Source: Dendronephthya gigantea
Lineage: Eukaryota; Cnidaria; Anthozoa; Malacalcyonacea; Nephtheidae
DNA: 64,000 bases
Assembly (NCBI RefSeq): GCF_004324835.1
Contig: NW_021163074.1
Location: 62,001 to 126,000 of the forward strand
Direction of reading: 5' to 3'
Each line of letters begins with the position of its first letter. Position 1 is the stretch's first letter. Made by a program: the position numbers and the translations under genes. The notes beneath the pieces were generated by a model. It did no database searches. It was given only the letters and a program-made list of their open reading frames with translations, and was not told the origin of the DNA. Below, one piece after another: positions 33,015 through 43,015 of this stretch.

Positions 33015-34125
33015 CGATTGAAAAAATCACTATCCGGTGGATAGCGCTATCCAGCCTTCGTACAAACGGCCCCTTTTTTACTCGAAATGTTTTGAAACTA
33101 CAAATTCAGACCGATTTCGTCGGCATGGGAATTTCAAAATACGCAATAAAAAATGTTCATGTAGGGCTTTTACTTATTTTGGATAAATGCACCATTTTTG
33201 GTATCTGCAATATATTAAGGGATAAAAACAAAGCAACATTTACAACATGGCATTGCAGTAATGAAGAAATACATTAAATAACAACAAATCATAACATTGT
33301 CACAATGGTATATCTCCGCTTTAAAACTCTCATTTACTAGTTTATTTAAAATAGTAAATGTTTTCCATGTCCGTGTTTTCCATGTCCGCGTTTTCCATGT
33401 CCGCGTTTTCCATGTCCGCGTTTTCCATGTCCGCGTTTTCCATGTCCGTGTTTTTCATGTCCGTGTTTTCCATGTCCGTGTTTTCCATGTCCGCGTTTTC
33501 CATGTCCGTGTTTTCCATGTGATGATTGAAAAAATCACTATCCGGTGGATAGCGCTATCCAGCCTTCGTACAAACGGCCCCTTTTTTACTCGAAATGTTT
33601 TGAATCTACAAATTCAGACCAATTTCGTCGGCATGGGAATTTCAAAATACGCAATAAAAAATGTTCATGTAGGGCTTTTACTTATTTTGGATAAATGCAC
33701 CATTTTTGGTATCTGCAATATATTAAGGGATAAAAACAAAGCAACATTTACAACATGGCATTGCAGTAATGAAGAAATACATTAAATAACAACAAATCAT
33801 AACATTGTCACAATAGTATATCTCCGCTTTAAAACTCTCATTTACTAGTTTATTTAAAATAGTAAATGTTTTCCATGTCCGTGTTTTCCATGTCCGTGTT
33901 TTCCATGTCCGTGTTTTCCATGTCCGCGTTTTCCATGTCCGCGTTTTCCATGTCCGCGTTTTCCATGTCCGTGTTTTCCATGTCCGTGTTTTCCATGTCC
34001 GTGTTTTCCATGTCCGCGTTTTCCATGTCCGTGTTTTCCATGTCCGTGTTTTCCATGTCCACGTTTTCCATGTCCGCGTTTTCCATGTCCGTGTGTCCGT
34101 GTCCGTGTGTCCGTGTCCGCGTTTT
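33015..34125. repeat. Tandem duplicated unit ending in 15-bp minisatellite
   Basis: Two direct copies of a unit of about 345 bp (33017-33357 and 33527-33866, starting ATTGAAAAAATCACTATCCGG) are each followed by tandem TTTTCCATGTCCGYG repeats: about 11 units at 33358-33522 and about 16 at 33863-34092. The period is 15 bp, a multiple of three, so frames stay open on both strands. These frames (FHVRV, FSMSV, MENTD repeats) are most likely not proteins. Confidence 0.9.
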
Positions 34126-34267
34126 CCAGCTAACCGCCATCTTTAGTGCAAGTCTCCCTCTATTGCTTTTGTTGAGTGTCGACGCGGTCCAATTCGACTT
34201 CCAATTCAATTTGGCTTCAAATTGGCTTCAAGGAGGGCGACCGACTTATTGTTTCACTTACATTATT

Positions 34268-36090
34268 CAGTTTACTTATCCGGTTTCAGTTCTCTGATTA
34301 TAGCTTTGCCCCAAAAACGTTTATTCCATGAAGTTGTTATTCAGTAAAAATAATATGTATTTGATGTGAATTTAACAGTTTCTCCGATTTTTAGGAAATA
34401 AAACAATTCTTTGTAATCAGTACCCAATATCGATCTACAGTATAATAACTGAAAGTTGGTGGCATTTGAAATAATATCGAAAACATGACTCTGTCTTCCC
34501 TCAAAGTATGCTTCTATATGCTGATTTCACTAGCGTTTATTAGCCTTGCCGCCCTTCTCCTAATTGGTAAAGATGGAATGACAATGGAGTATAAAACCAT
34601 AAGTGAAGAACATCAACATGGTAATCGCCTTCACGAGAAAAGAAATGAAAATTCTAGGAGATCCGTTTTGATTATATACTGGAGTAAAATATTTCGTAAA
34701 ATACCGCCCGTCAATTTCAACCCTGTACGTTGGCCATATTTCTTTGCTGGACAAAATTGTCCGATTAAATGCGAACTTACAAAGGACAAACGTCGTGCCC
34801 ATGATGCATCAGCCTTAGTCATTCACTCCAGAAACACAAATGAACTTCCTCCGAAAGCTTTCAAAAATTTAACATGGATTTTACACACAAACGAGAATCC
34901 TATTTTTACACCTTCCCTTCGCAACCCTTACATAATGCGGCAGTTCAATTATTTGACCAGTTATCGACTAGATTCGGACTTTCCGTGTCCGGGATTTTTG
35001 AAGCCAAGTTTAGAACCGCCGCAGCCGTTTTCAGAAAAAACAGGATTGGTAATCGTGGCACTGAGTCACTGTGAACCTACACGAACACATTATATTTCTG
35101 CTCTTATGAACTACATAGATGTAGATTCATATGGTGCGTGTCTCAATAATAAAGAAGGGTTGAAGAGGAAAAAGAGCAATTCAAGGCATGCTTTCATGGA
35201 AATGCAAAGGAATTATAAATTTAGTTTGGTTTTCCCAAACGCAGACTGCGACTATTATATGACTGAAAAAATATACAGTGCACTTTCAGCTGGAAGCGTA
35301 CCTGTTTGGTTAGGAACGGATAAAATTGACGAGGTTCTTAAGTGGGGTAATTTGAATAAATCCGTGATTAAAGTAAAGGATTTTACTTCACCAAAAGCAT
35401 TAGCGGAATATCTGCTAAGACTGTCACAGAACGAGAAGGAGTACAATAAATATTTAAAGTGGAAGTACGAGGGTTTTCAATTCCCAAAGGAGTATTATAC
35501 CTCGCCAATAGGGCAGTGGTGGGACGGACTACCGCTGTACTGTAGGATATGCATGAAGATTGCGCAGGATCCACAAGGACATAATGGATTGCCAGTTGAT
35601 AAATGTGATGGACAGCAAAAGCGAACGATTAAAAAGTGGATAAAAAATTGACATGCGGTGTAGCAAATATAAAATTTTCAAACAGTTATAAATGCTCGAA
35701 CGTATAAAAGTATATAAGCTATGAAAAGTAAAAAAATCACTTGTTCAAGTCTATTTATCAATGACGAACTAACGTTATTTGCTAATGCGTCCAACACGGA
35801 AGACATCTATCAATTATTTCAAAATAATTTTCCACAAGCTAATCGCACCTGTATACCTAAAATATCCACCAAATGAGTCAAATGGCGACTTTCGGGGAAA
35901 TCTCTTTCTTACCAGACATTGGGGAAATTCTAGAGAAGATACAACTTGGACTAAATGATAAGGTTATTACACTACGTCAGTTTCACTAACCGTCGTTTGG
36001 CATTCCGCAGCACATCACACACGCGTGGTAAAATGCTATCAGGGTAGTGTCGCAGCTCCTTCAAAGAATGATTTTCATTGGCTGAAATTT
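34268..36090 (+). repeat. Segmental duplication, copy 2 (fucosyltransferase 2 unit)
   Basis: Partner of 22946-24758; see that entry. Similarity starts at ATTATTCAGTTTACTTATC and ends after TGGCTGAAATTTA. Differences are scattered substitutions and small indels. Confidence 0.85.
34485..35651 (+). CDS. GT10 alpha-1,3-fucosyltransferase-like 2 (full length)
   Basis: Single open exon of 388 residues, in the normal length range of metazoan GT10 enzymes. Type II signal anchor at residues about 8-29 (LISLAFISLAALLLIG), a short stem, then the catalytic domain. N-lobe: VLIIYWSKIF, SALVIHSRNTNELPP, ILHTNENPIF; linker block LVIVALSHCEPTRTHYIS...NYIDVDSYGACL, matching the family SNC...R..y...L..yi.VD.YG.C; C-lobe: YKFSLVFPNADCDYYMTEK, AGSVPVWLGTDKIDE, VKDFTSPKALAEYL. 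The C-terminal CRICMKIAQDPQ...DKCDG supplies the conserved cysteines. The canonical FENS reads FPNA and SNC reads SHC, unusual but shared by all three local copies. It likely fucosylates Golgi glycoproteins or glycolipids; the acceptor is unknown. Confidence 0.9.
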   Translation: MTLSSLKVCFYMLISLAFISLAALLLIGKDGMTMEYKTISEEHQHGNRLHEKRNENSRRSVLIIYWSKIFRKIPPVNFNPVRWPYFFAGQNCPIKCELTKDKRRAHDASALVIHSRNTNELPPKAFKNLTWILHTNENPIFTPSLRNPYIMRQFNYLTSYRLDSDFPCPGFLKPSLEPPQPFSEKTGLVIVALSHCEPTRTHYISALMNYIDVDSYGACLNNKEGLKRKKSNSRHAFMEMQRNYKFSLVFPNADCDYYMTEKIYSALSAGSVPVWLGTDKIDEVLKWGNLNKSVIKVKDFTSPKALAEYLLRLSQNEKEYNKYLKWKYEGFQFPKEYYTSPIGQWWDGLPLYCRICMKIAQDPQGHNGLPVDKCDGQQKRTIKKWIKN

Positions 36091-36215
36091 ACAATACGTT
36101 TCTGTTTCAACCAATAGCATAGCTTCGTTCTTTAGAAAGCATAGAAAAGCATTATCCAATTGGACGAAAGCTTCCGAGCACTGCGACATGTCCCTGCTAT
36201 CATGGTCTATTCATA
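35652..36215. other. 3' flank of fucosyltransferase 2
   Basis: To about 36090 this is the 3' part of the segmental duplication, with no further gene. AACCGTCGTTTGGCATTCCGC and neighbours are shared with copy 1 almost base for base. Confidence 0.5.
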
Positions 36216-36584
36216 CGTTCTAAGGGCGTTGCGCTATGAAATTTTCCTTGCGACTTGAAATGCATGCAATTATAATTTTGACGGATGTTAATATTATATA
36301 GTAAAGAATTTTCGAAATGCTAAGGAAAGTTAGCAAATCGTAAACAACTTAAGGCGGATTTCCACTTACAGCGAAATCGTTCGCTGGCGAAATATTTGCA
36401 TATTTTCTTTTGAATTGAGAACACTCAAGTCGCACTAGTTTATTTATGCTGTTTAAATTCAAAAGAAAATATGTTAATATTTCGCTAGCGAACGATTTCG
36501 CTGTAAGTGGAAATCCGCCTTTAAGATGTCTCAGGGGTAGAATTGCATTGTGACTCGGCAAGGAAAGTTGCGTAGTGTAAAGGC
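36216..36584. mobile_element. Outer fold-back with GCAACTT..CTTGC ends, interrupted by another
   Basis: The left end AAGGGCGTTGCGCTATGAAA...TTCCTTGCGACTTG and the right end CGGCAAGGAAAGTTGCGTAG...TAAAGGCCG are inverted relatives of a dispersed sequence also seen at 62955, 60090 and 2130. The element at 36352-36520 lies inside it. Confidence 0.6.
36352..36520. mobile_element. Palindromic MITE (169 bp), TTA target duplication
   Basis: The arm AGGCGGATTTCCACTTACAGC, GAAATCGTTCGCTGGCGAAAT and its complement ATTTCGCTAGCGAACGATTTC...GGAAATCCGCCT. Flanked by TTA on both sides (36349-36351, 36521-36523). PIF/Harbinger-like by target duplication and GGC start. No ORF. Confidence 0.9.
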
Positions 36585-36737
36585 CGTTTTCCACTTCAAC
36601 CGTATCGTAGCGAAACGTAGCGTATCTCATTGTTTTAAAGTCATTAGTTCTGGTCGAATACTTCGGAAACAAAGAAATACGTTACGTTACGTTACGTTAC
36701 GTTACGTTACGACACGGTTGAAGTGGAAAACCGGCCT
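36579..36737. mobile_element. Palindromic element with internal ACGTT microsatellite
   Basis: The arm AGGCCGTTTTCCACTTCAACCGT returns as ACGGTTGAAGTGGAAAACCGGCCT. The inner right arm holds about seven tandem GTTAC units (36679-36712), apparently an expansion of the arm sequence CGTAGCGTA. It overlaps the end of the outer element at 36216-36584. Confidence 0.85.
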
Positions 36738-36849
36738 AACACTACCTTTCCTCTTTGTGGCGTTTAGATGTAGTGTTGACTTATGGCTTTATGCACGAGA
36801 CAACTGTTCTCTGCCAACTACGACAGATTCCTACTTCAAAACACACCTT

Positions 36850-37190
36850 GCTGGTGTGTATGGCGAACAAGTTTTCCTTGATTTAATTACTGGTGTGTGT
36901 ACGCGAAAAATTTGACAATTTTTTCTTGATAAGTTTTACGATAGTATATATATATGTCGAGTATATCAGTTTTACGACGACAGTATGAGCCATAAGATGA
37001 CGTAAAAGACCGAATCTCAAAACAAACAAAAATGATAAGACTTCCAAAAATCGCTCTGAATTGGTTCTAAGATATTGTTACGCAGTTCTCATTGACAAGG
37101 AAAACTTGTCAATTTTTCGCGAACACACCATGCAGCTAATAAAACTTGGCGAGGAAAACTTGCCCGTCTGTACGGGGCTTTAGTCTAAAG
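36850..37190. mobile_element. Fold-back element, AACTTGTCAAGG family, copy 1
   Basis: GTGTGTATGGCGAACAAGTT and CGAAAAATTTGACAATTTTT on the left have inverted partners AATTTTTCGCGAACACACC and AACTTGGCGAGGAAAACTTG on the right. A relative is at 37715-38215. Both contain GACCGAATCTCAAAACAAAC in the middle. Confidence 0.7.
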
Positions 37191-37714
37191 GCATTTTTAA
37201 ACTTAGTAGATTGCACGTAAAATTCAAATATATATTTTTTAAATATTTGTTGCATTTCAAGGCAACTAGTTTCTTAGGAAACAGGGAGTCGTCTTTAAAA
37301 TATTTTCCCTTGGAACAGCTTTTAAAAACAGACGAGTTTTACGGTCAAGGTACACGGAATGTCATCGACGTACTTCCAGCAGTCTTGGTAAAATGTGGAT
37401 TCGACATGTGTTGCACATGTCATTAAAATTCGGAGAAATTTGGTGCACGCGTTGGCAATTAAACGCGAGATCTTTGAAACTTTGGATTTTTTACCGTTTT
37501 GGGAAGCCGAAAAAGTTTCCTTGCATGGCTTGCAGAATTCAAATTTATTCTGTACATGCACGAATGAAAATTAAAGCTAAACTATTTTAATGTTAGCGGA
37601 GCCAGAAAACATTAAAGTAGCTACTTTGGTGTTGCTGACAGAAAGTTTCTACAAATATTACCTGATAACATGGAGTATTTTCAGCCCGGTTTGAGCTACC
37701 CGGGCTGAAAGCCC
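37191..37714. other. Spacer between fold-back elements
   Basis: No supported gene; short frames on both strands have no domain similarity. Confidence 0.4.
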
Positions 37715-38215
37715 AGTATAGACGGGCAAGTTTTCCTTGACAACTTTTCTTGACCAGTTCACTTAACTTGCATGCTCGTCAGCTCGTGTGTATAATGCGA
37801 ACAAGTTTTCCTTGCCAAGTTTTATTTGCTCGTGTGTACGCAAAAAATTCGACAAACTCTTTTTCTTGACGAGTTTTACGATAATATATATGTCGAGTAG
37901 ATTTTACGACAATATGATAAAATAAGTATACGCGACCGAATCTCAAAACAAAAAAAAAAGGTGATAAAACTTCCAAAGACCGCTCAATTGGCTCGAAGAT
38001 ATTGCAGCTTCTTATACTGCGCAATTCCTTGTCAAGTTTTCCTTGACAGTCGTACACTTAAAGAATATTTATTTGTTGAAAAGCTGGCATGACTAGCTTT
38101 TGAACAAGGCTCCTTGTCAAGGAAAACATGTCAATTATTTCGGGTACATGCACACTAGCATAAAACTTGGCAAGTGTTGTTGTCATGTAATCGTAAACAA
38201 ACTTAAACCCGTACA
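37715..38215. mobile_element. Fold-back element, AACTTGTCAAGG family, copy 2
   Basis: GACGGGCAAGTTTTCCTTGAC, AATGCGAACAAGTTTTCCTTG and GTGTGTACGCAAAAAATTCG correspond to the 36850 copy, and the centre again has GACCGAATCTCAAAACAAA. The right part carries CAAGGAAAACATGTCAATT. It is degenerate, and its outer limits are uncertain. Confidence 0.6.
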
Positions 38216-38795
38216 GAAAACTTCGCCTTGACAATGCTTTTTCGTTTGTTTATTTCATTTTTATGTGCAATTATAGTCCCTAAAAGGTCAAGCTATTGTC
38301 ATTCGGGATTTTTAAGCGCTCGAAGAATCGAAATAGGTCTACTACCAGCCTTTACAAACTCAGCCTGTTCTTAAAATAATTCAGCCTGGTCTTAAAATAA
38401 TCCTGCTGAAACTTGCCATGTAATTGAAAAATACTTTAGGCCCAGTTTGCCTGCCGGCTGAAAAGACACCATGCAGTTAGCTCCTAAGGGTACTTTATAG
38501 AAGAATATACTTCAAACCCCCCCCCCCCCCGCATAGTCATCACACTTTTTTTAATGACTCCGCCTGATATTGCGCACATGAGTGATATGTATCAGTCGGA
38601 TTTAGAAGACACTCGAGTGGCTACATAGGCCTGTTTTTGTTTCGTAATTCAATGAATCGAAGTTTTCTTTTTAATTCAATGAATCGGAAGCTTTCCGGCG
38701 TTACTAATCAATCAATTCTTTGAAATTAGCAAACGCGACCTACGATAATTGATGCAGTTGAAGATTTTTAAATGTTTACACTATAATCTATATAC
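38216..38795. other. Upstream region of fucosyltransferase 3
   Basis: Unlike the 5' flanks of copies 1 and 2, so the third gene is not part of the segmental duplication. A poly-C run lies at about 38516-38530. A short duplication of AATTCAATGAATCG occurs at 38646-38690. Confidence 0.5.
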
Positions 38796-40046
38796 ATGTC
38801 TTGGTCTGCGTTTAGAGTGACATTTTATGGATTGTTTTTCTTGGCCTTCGTCGGTATTTCAATTTTCATCTTGGTTGCGTGGGAAAGCAGTATTAAAAGG
38901 GCTATCGGACTGAATATAAACGAAAGACAAGGAGATGGAGGAGATGGAGAAAGTCTTCGCGAGAAAGGTAAAAAACATGGCAAAATAGAAAATAAAACAC
39001 CGTATCAAAATTTCGAATCAACCAAACAACAAAAAGTTATGGTTTTATACTGGAGTAAAATATTCAGTGGAAAACCGCCCGTCAATTTAAAACCCGGAGA
39101 TTGGCCATATTTCTTAACTGGACAAAATTGTCCAATTAAATGCGAACTTACAATAGACAAAAGTCGCGTCCATGATGCATCAGCCTTAATCATTCACTCC
39201 AGAAACACAAATGAACTTCCTCCGAAAGTTTTCAAAAATTTAACATGGATTTTACACACAAACGAGAATCCTATTTTTACACCTTCCCTTCGCAACCCTG
39301 ACATAATGCGGCAGTTCAATTACTTGGCTAGTTATCGATTAGATTCAGACTTTCCGTGTCCGAGATTTTTGAAGCCAAGTTTAGAACCGCCGCTGCCGTT
39401 TTTTAAAAAAACAGGATTGGTAATCGTGGCACTGAGTCACTGTGAACCTGTACGAACGCGTTATGTTGTTGAACTTATGAACTACATAGATGTAGATTCA
39501 TATGGTGCTTGTTTGAAAAATCAACAATGGTTTGTAAAGAGGGAAATGAGTCATGGAGAAAATTCCGTTATGGAAATGCAAAGGAATTATAAATTTAGTT
39601 TGGTTTTCCCAAACGCAGACTGCGACTATTATATGACTGAAAAAATATACAGTGCACTTTCAGCTGGAAGCGTACCTGTTTGGTTAGGAACGGATAAAAT
39701 TGACGAGGTTCTTAAGTGGGGTAATTTGAATAAATCCGTGATTAAGGTAAAGGACTTTACTTCACCAAAAGCATTAGCGGAATATCTGCTAAGACTGTCA
39801 CAGGACGAGAAGGAGTACAATAAATATTTAAAATGGAAGTACGAGGGTTTTCAATTCCCAAAAGAGTATTATACCTCGCCAATAGGGCAGTGGTGGGACG
39901 GACTACCGCTGTACTGTAGGATATGCATGAAGATTGCGCAGGATCCACAAGGACATAATGGATTGCCAGTTGATAAATGTGATGGACAGCAAAAGCGAAC
40001 GCTGGAAAAGTGGATGAATAATACAGAATTGAAAAATTTGAGATAA
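38796..40046 (+). CDS. GT10 alpha-1,3-fucosyltransferase-like 3
   Basis: Single open exon of 416 residues. Signal anchor at about residues 7-29 (FYGLFFLAFVGISIFILVAW) and a longer stem than its neighbours. From SALIIHSRNTNELPP onward most of the catalytic domain matches copies 1 and 2 almost base for base: ILHTNENPIFTPSLRNPD, YKFSLVFPNADCDYYMTEK, the PVWLGTDKIDE block and the CRICMKIAQDPQ tail. The N terminus, stem, a segment of about 35 residues (VRTRYVVELMNY...VKREMSHGENS) and the last residues (LEKWMNNTELKNLR), as well as both flanks, differ strongly. This mosaic points to gene conversion of the catalytic part. Same FPNA and SHC variants. Likely a Golgi type II enzyme; the acceptor is unknown. 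Confidence 0.9.
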   Translation: MSWSAFRVTFYGLFFLAFVGISIFILVAWESSIKRAIGLNINERQGDGGDGESLREKGKKHGKIENKTPYQNFESTKQQKVMVLYWSKIFSGKPPVNLKPGDWPYFLTGQNCPIKCELTIDKSRVHDASALIIHSRNTNELPPKVFKNLTWILHTNENPIFTPSLRNPDIMRQFNYLASYRLDSDFPCPRFLKPSLEPPLPFFKKTGLVIVALSHCEPVRTRYVVELMNYIDVDSYGACLKNQQWFVKREMSHGENSVMEMQRNYKFSLVFPNADCDYYMTEKIYSALSAGSVPVWLGTDKIDEVLKWGNLNKSVIKVKDFTSPKALAEYLLRLSQDEKEYNKYLKWKYEGFQFPKEYYTSPIGQWWDGLPLYCRICMKIAQDPQGHNGLPVDKCDGQQKRTLEKWMNNTELKNLR

Positions 40047-41250
40047 TTAGTTAAACGGGGAATTGATATAAAAATAGACGCATCATCATGACTCAGACCG
40101 CTCAGTAAATGGTATAGAAATACGATTAGCCAGGTAAAGCCATGGGCCAGTTTATGACAGCCCAAGGACTCGTTTCCATCGCATTTAACAAAATCTTTGC
40201 GGTTATGTAAATAAGAATGTCAGTTTCTCCCAGGTATTTCCCCTAAAAACAGAAAGGGAAATTCCTTGGAAACGAGGTTACTAAGAGTATGGAATTTACT
40301 TGAAAATATTTAAGTACCACTTTAGAATATATAATCAGATACGAATATAATACGTAGGTCTTTAGGAGAAGTTTGATGAGAACTCGATAAGTTTGATGAC
40401 ATCTTAGCGCCTACAAATTTAAGTTTGTGCTCCATCCACGCCTTGAAGCCTTGCGCTGGTCGTCTCTCATACAGTTGCCGCGGCCAGTCACTGGCCGTAC
40501 TGTATAGCAGATGTGTTGTTAAAAACATTTCTATGTATATTTATACGCACAGCAATATGTAAGCTAATCCATTTATCGGTTGCAAGTTAACGCTGCTGCA
40601 AACGACAGCATAATTTATAGCCATCTAGTTCGTACATTTCGAATAAAAAGATAATAAATAGTCGGGTTTTTCAGTCTGCGGAATTCGACATGCGTGGTCG
40701 TGTGCAAAAATTCCATTGTGGTTGATCTTTTCTCCATGCACGTGCGTGGATTTGTAAGCTCGGTATATTAAATGAATTGAGAAGCCAATAAAAATACGTG
40801 CTTTTATAATGTGAGTGTATAATTCGATGAATATATCTATAGATTTCCCTTCATTGTGAATTAATGCTAAAAAACAAAAGCTCTCGCGAGTCTCGTCTGC
40901 GGCAAACACATGCATGCATTAGATCTGAGACTGTTGAGCGAAATGCCATTAATTGGCATTAGTCCAACCAAAACCCACGTCTGCTGCGGTGGGTCTGTGG
41001 GTGGGTTTAACAGTCAAGCACATACATATACACTGATGCACTGAAAATTATTTTGTCACCGAAACCGCATATTAGAAATTGCCAAAATCAATTTGATACC
41101 TGTTGAAGTGATGCTGATGGAAGACAACGTTCACTTGACTTTCTAGTTTCTTTCATGACTGCATGAAAATAAATTTCTAATGAGAAATTTTAATTCCCCA
41201 TTTAGATACTTGTTTTGTTATCTTCTGTTACGATTTCCCAGCTAGAACAA
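40047..41250. other. Gene-free spacer
   Basis: No supported gene or repeat. Minus-strand frames at 40322-40528 and 40625-40915 show no domain similarity or splice context. Confidence 0.45.
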
Positions 41251-41254
41251 TCAC

Positions 41255-41520
41255 GTTGTATCAACGTGTATTAATGTTCGTCGAACGCTTGGATAACGTT
41301 GTTTTTTTAACGTTGGGTCAACGTTTTTTTGTGAACTCATAGGAACGTGGTATATTAACGTTAGGATTAACGTTAAAGCCCGACTTTAATACGACGTCCG
41401 TACAACGTTCAACTCAATGTTCATATAACCTAATGTCCGACGTTAATGCAACGTTCGGCCAACGTTTAAACAAAACGTTAAGATAACGTTGGATATCAAG
41501 GTTGACTGGACAACGTTAAT
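41255..41520. repeat. AACGTT hexamer field
   Basis: Eleven exact AACGTT palindromes plus close variants (CACGTT, GACGTT, AACGTG, AATGTT) occur in about 265 bp. Spacings are irregular, from about 10 to 40 bp, so this is not a simple tandem repeat. The hexamer is expected less than once here by chance. Function is unknown. Confidence 0.85.
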
Positions 41521-42701
41521 TATTTCGGGATATTTGAAAATTCCTGCAAATTCGTTTGCGAACTTGCGAATAGGACAGATAATTTATAGTGATCAGCCGT
41601 TTCGTCAATTCACTAGAAATGTTTCAATCAATGACATAAACGGTCTACATGTATTCACAGGGAAAAATGTCTCCAAAAATGTCTCCAAAATTGCAATTTA
41701 ATTTACACAACACAGTATATACGTTTTCATATTTCATTAATTTAATTCAAATTAAGACAATTTAATAGAGATGTTAAAAAGAAATTTTTGTTCAAATTTC
41801 TTTCACTACTTGGTCAGTTGGGTAAAATTTGAGTAGAAATTTGAGTGGAAATTTTACATTATTGGATAAAAATCATAAAACTGTCGAATTGATTGGCTAT
41901 ATATTGTTATATAACTTCAGGATTTTCAGACTGATCACGAGTACTTAGCCGGTTTAGTTGACGCGTGTTTATAATATATATATTATATTTTATATATAAC
42001 ATTTCCAGTAATCATCTAGCACAATTAAGTCAAGATACAAAACTAGCGTTTGTACAAGAATGCTTTGATACACCATGCAGTTGATTTCAATACACCACAG
42101 TACTTAATAATGATCTTATCTAAAACCTTGTTGGTAACTGAATTTTTACTTAGTATTCACTGTTAATAAGAAGTATACTTGTAACTCACGTATAATGATG
42201 GAAACAGAACTGATCTTGCTTTGGTGGGAAATGTTACGTCAGTGATCACCAAGGACGGTCAAAATGGAAACCAAGCAATTGGTATAAGTTAATAAAAGGT
42301 AGAATCCAAAGAAATAGCTGCATATGAACTGACTTTCAACAACAGAGCTAAATTTCTTTATCCATCAGTGACATCTTTTTGACCAGGTAATTCTCGCAGA
42401 ACGAGATGGAGAGAATTGAACTATGTGCTTTGAACATTGCATGTGAACATTGTTTGGCCTCCAACACAAAAAATAGCCGACAAATGCTTCAACTCTTTTT
42501 GTTTTAGATGATTTTAGATGAAAATAAATGAAATTATTGTTTTTAAAGTTCCGATGCAGTCATCCAGCTTGTTCTGAAAACTATATACTAAAAACTTCAA
42601 CTTGAAATATTTAAGTCATGCAATATAACTACTTGAAAATCTTATCATAGGCATTATAATAAATATATAGTATACAATTTATGAATTTGGTTAGCGACTT
42701 A
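41521..42701. other. Gene-free AT-rich spacer
   Basis: No ORF with domain similarity or repeat was recognised, apart from short AT tracts such as 41975-42000. Confidence 0.4.
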
Positions 42702-43012
42702 GGGGCTATTTACATAGGCCCGGTTACCGGAGATTCAACGAAGCCGTGAGAGGACTTTGAGGTATTGAAATAAGTCTTTCTGACACCGAACAAGGACATG
42801 TTATTGATGTGGTGATTATACGACTTCCAAGTTCCAAGATTATGTTATCTGGTCATGAAATACGTCTTTCTGACACCGAACAAGGACATGCTATTGTTGT
42901 GGTGATTATACGACTTCCAAGTTCCAAGATTATGTTATCTGGTCATTTTGATACCTCAAATCGTCTCACGCTTCGTTCAATCTCGGGTAACCGGGCTCAT
43001 GTAAACAGCCCC
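42702..43012. mobile_element. MITE (311 bp) with internal duplication, TTA target duplication
   Basis: Termini GGGGCTATTTACATAGGCCCGG and CCGGGCTCATGTAAACAGCCCC are inverted repeats, continuing as AACGAAGCCGTGAGAGGA / CGTCTCACGCTTCGTT. TTA flanks both sides (42699-42701, 43013-43015). Inside, a unit of about 88 bp starting GTCTTTCTGACACCGAACAAGG is present twice in tandem. The termini match the Harbinger-like set. Confidence 0.9.
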
Positions 43013-43015
43013 TTA

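Noticed and set aside
33358-34092. CRISPR-like array
   Set aside because: The 15-bp units are directly contiguous without spacers, and the context is eukaryotic; this is a minisatellite.
33297-34297. Long frames of FHVRV, FSMSV and [10 protein letters not shown] repeats on both strands
   Set aside because: They come from a 15-bp tandem repeat without stops. There is no start context, domain or composition of a real protein, and equal openness on both strands argues against coding.
23240-39948. Minus-strand frames of about 60-80 codons inside the three fucosyltransferase genes
   Set aside because: They are antisense shadows of the conserved coding region and recur at the same relative position in each copy.
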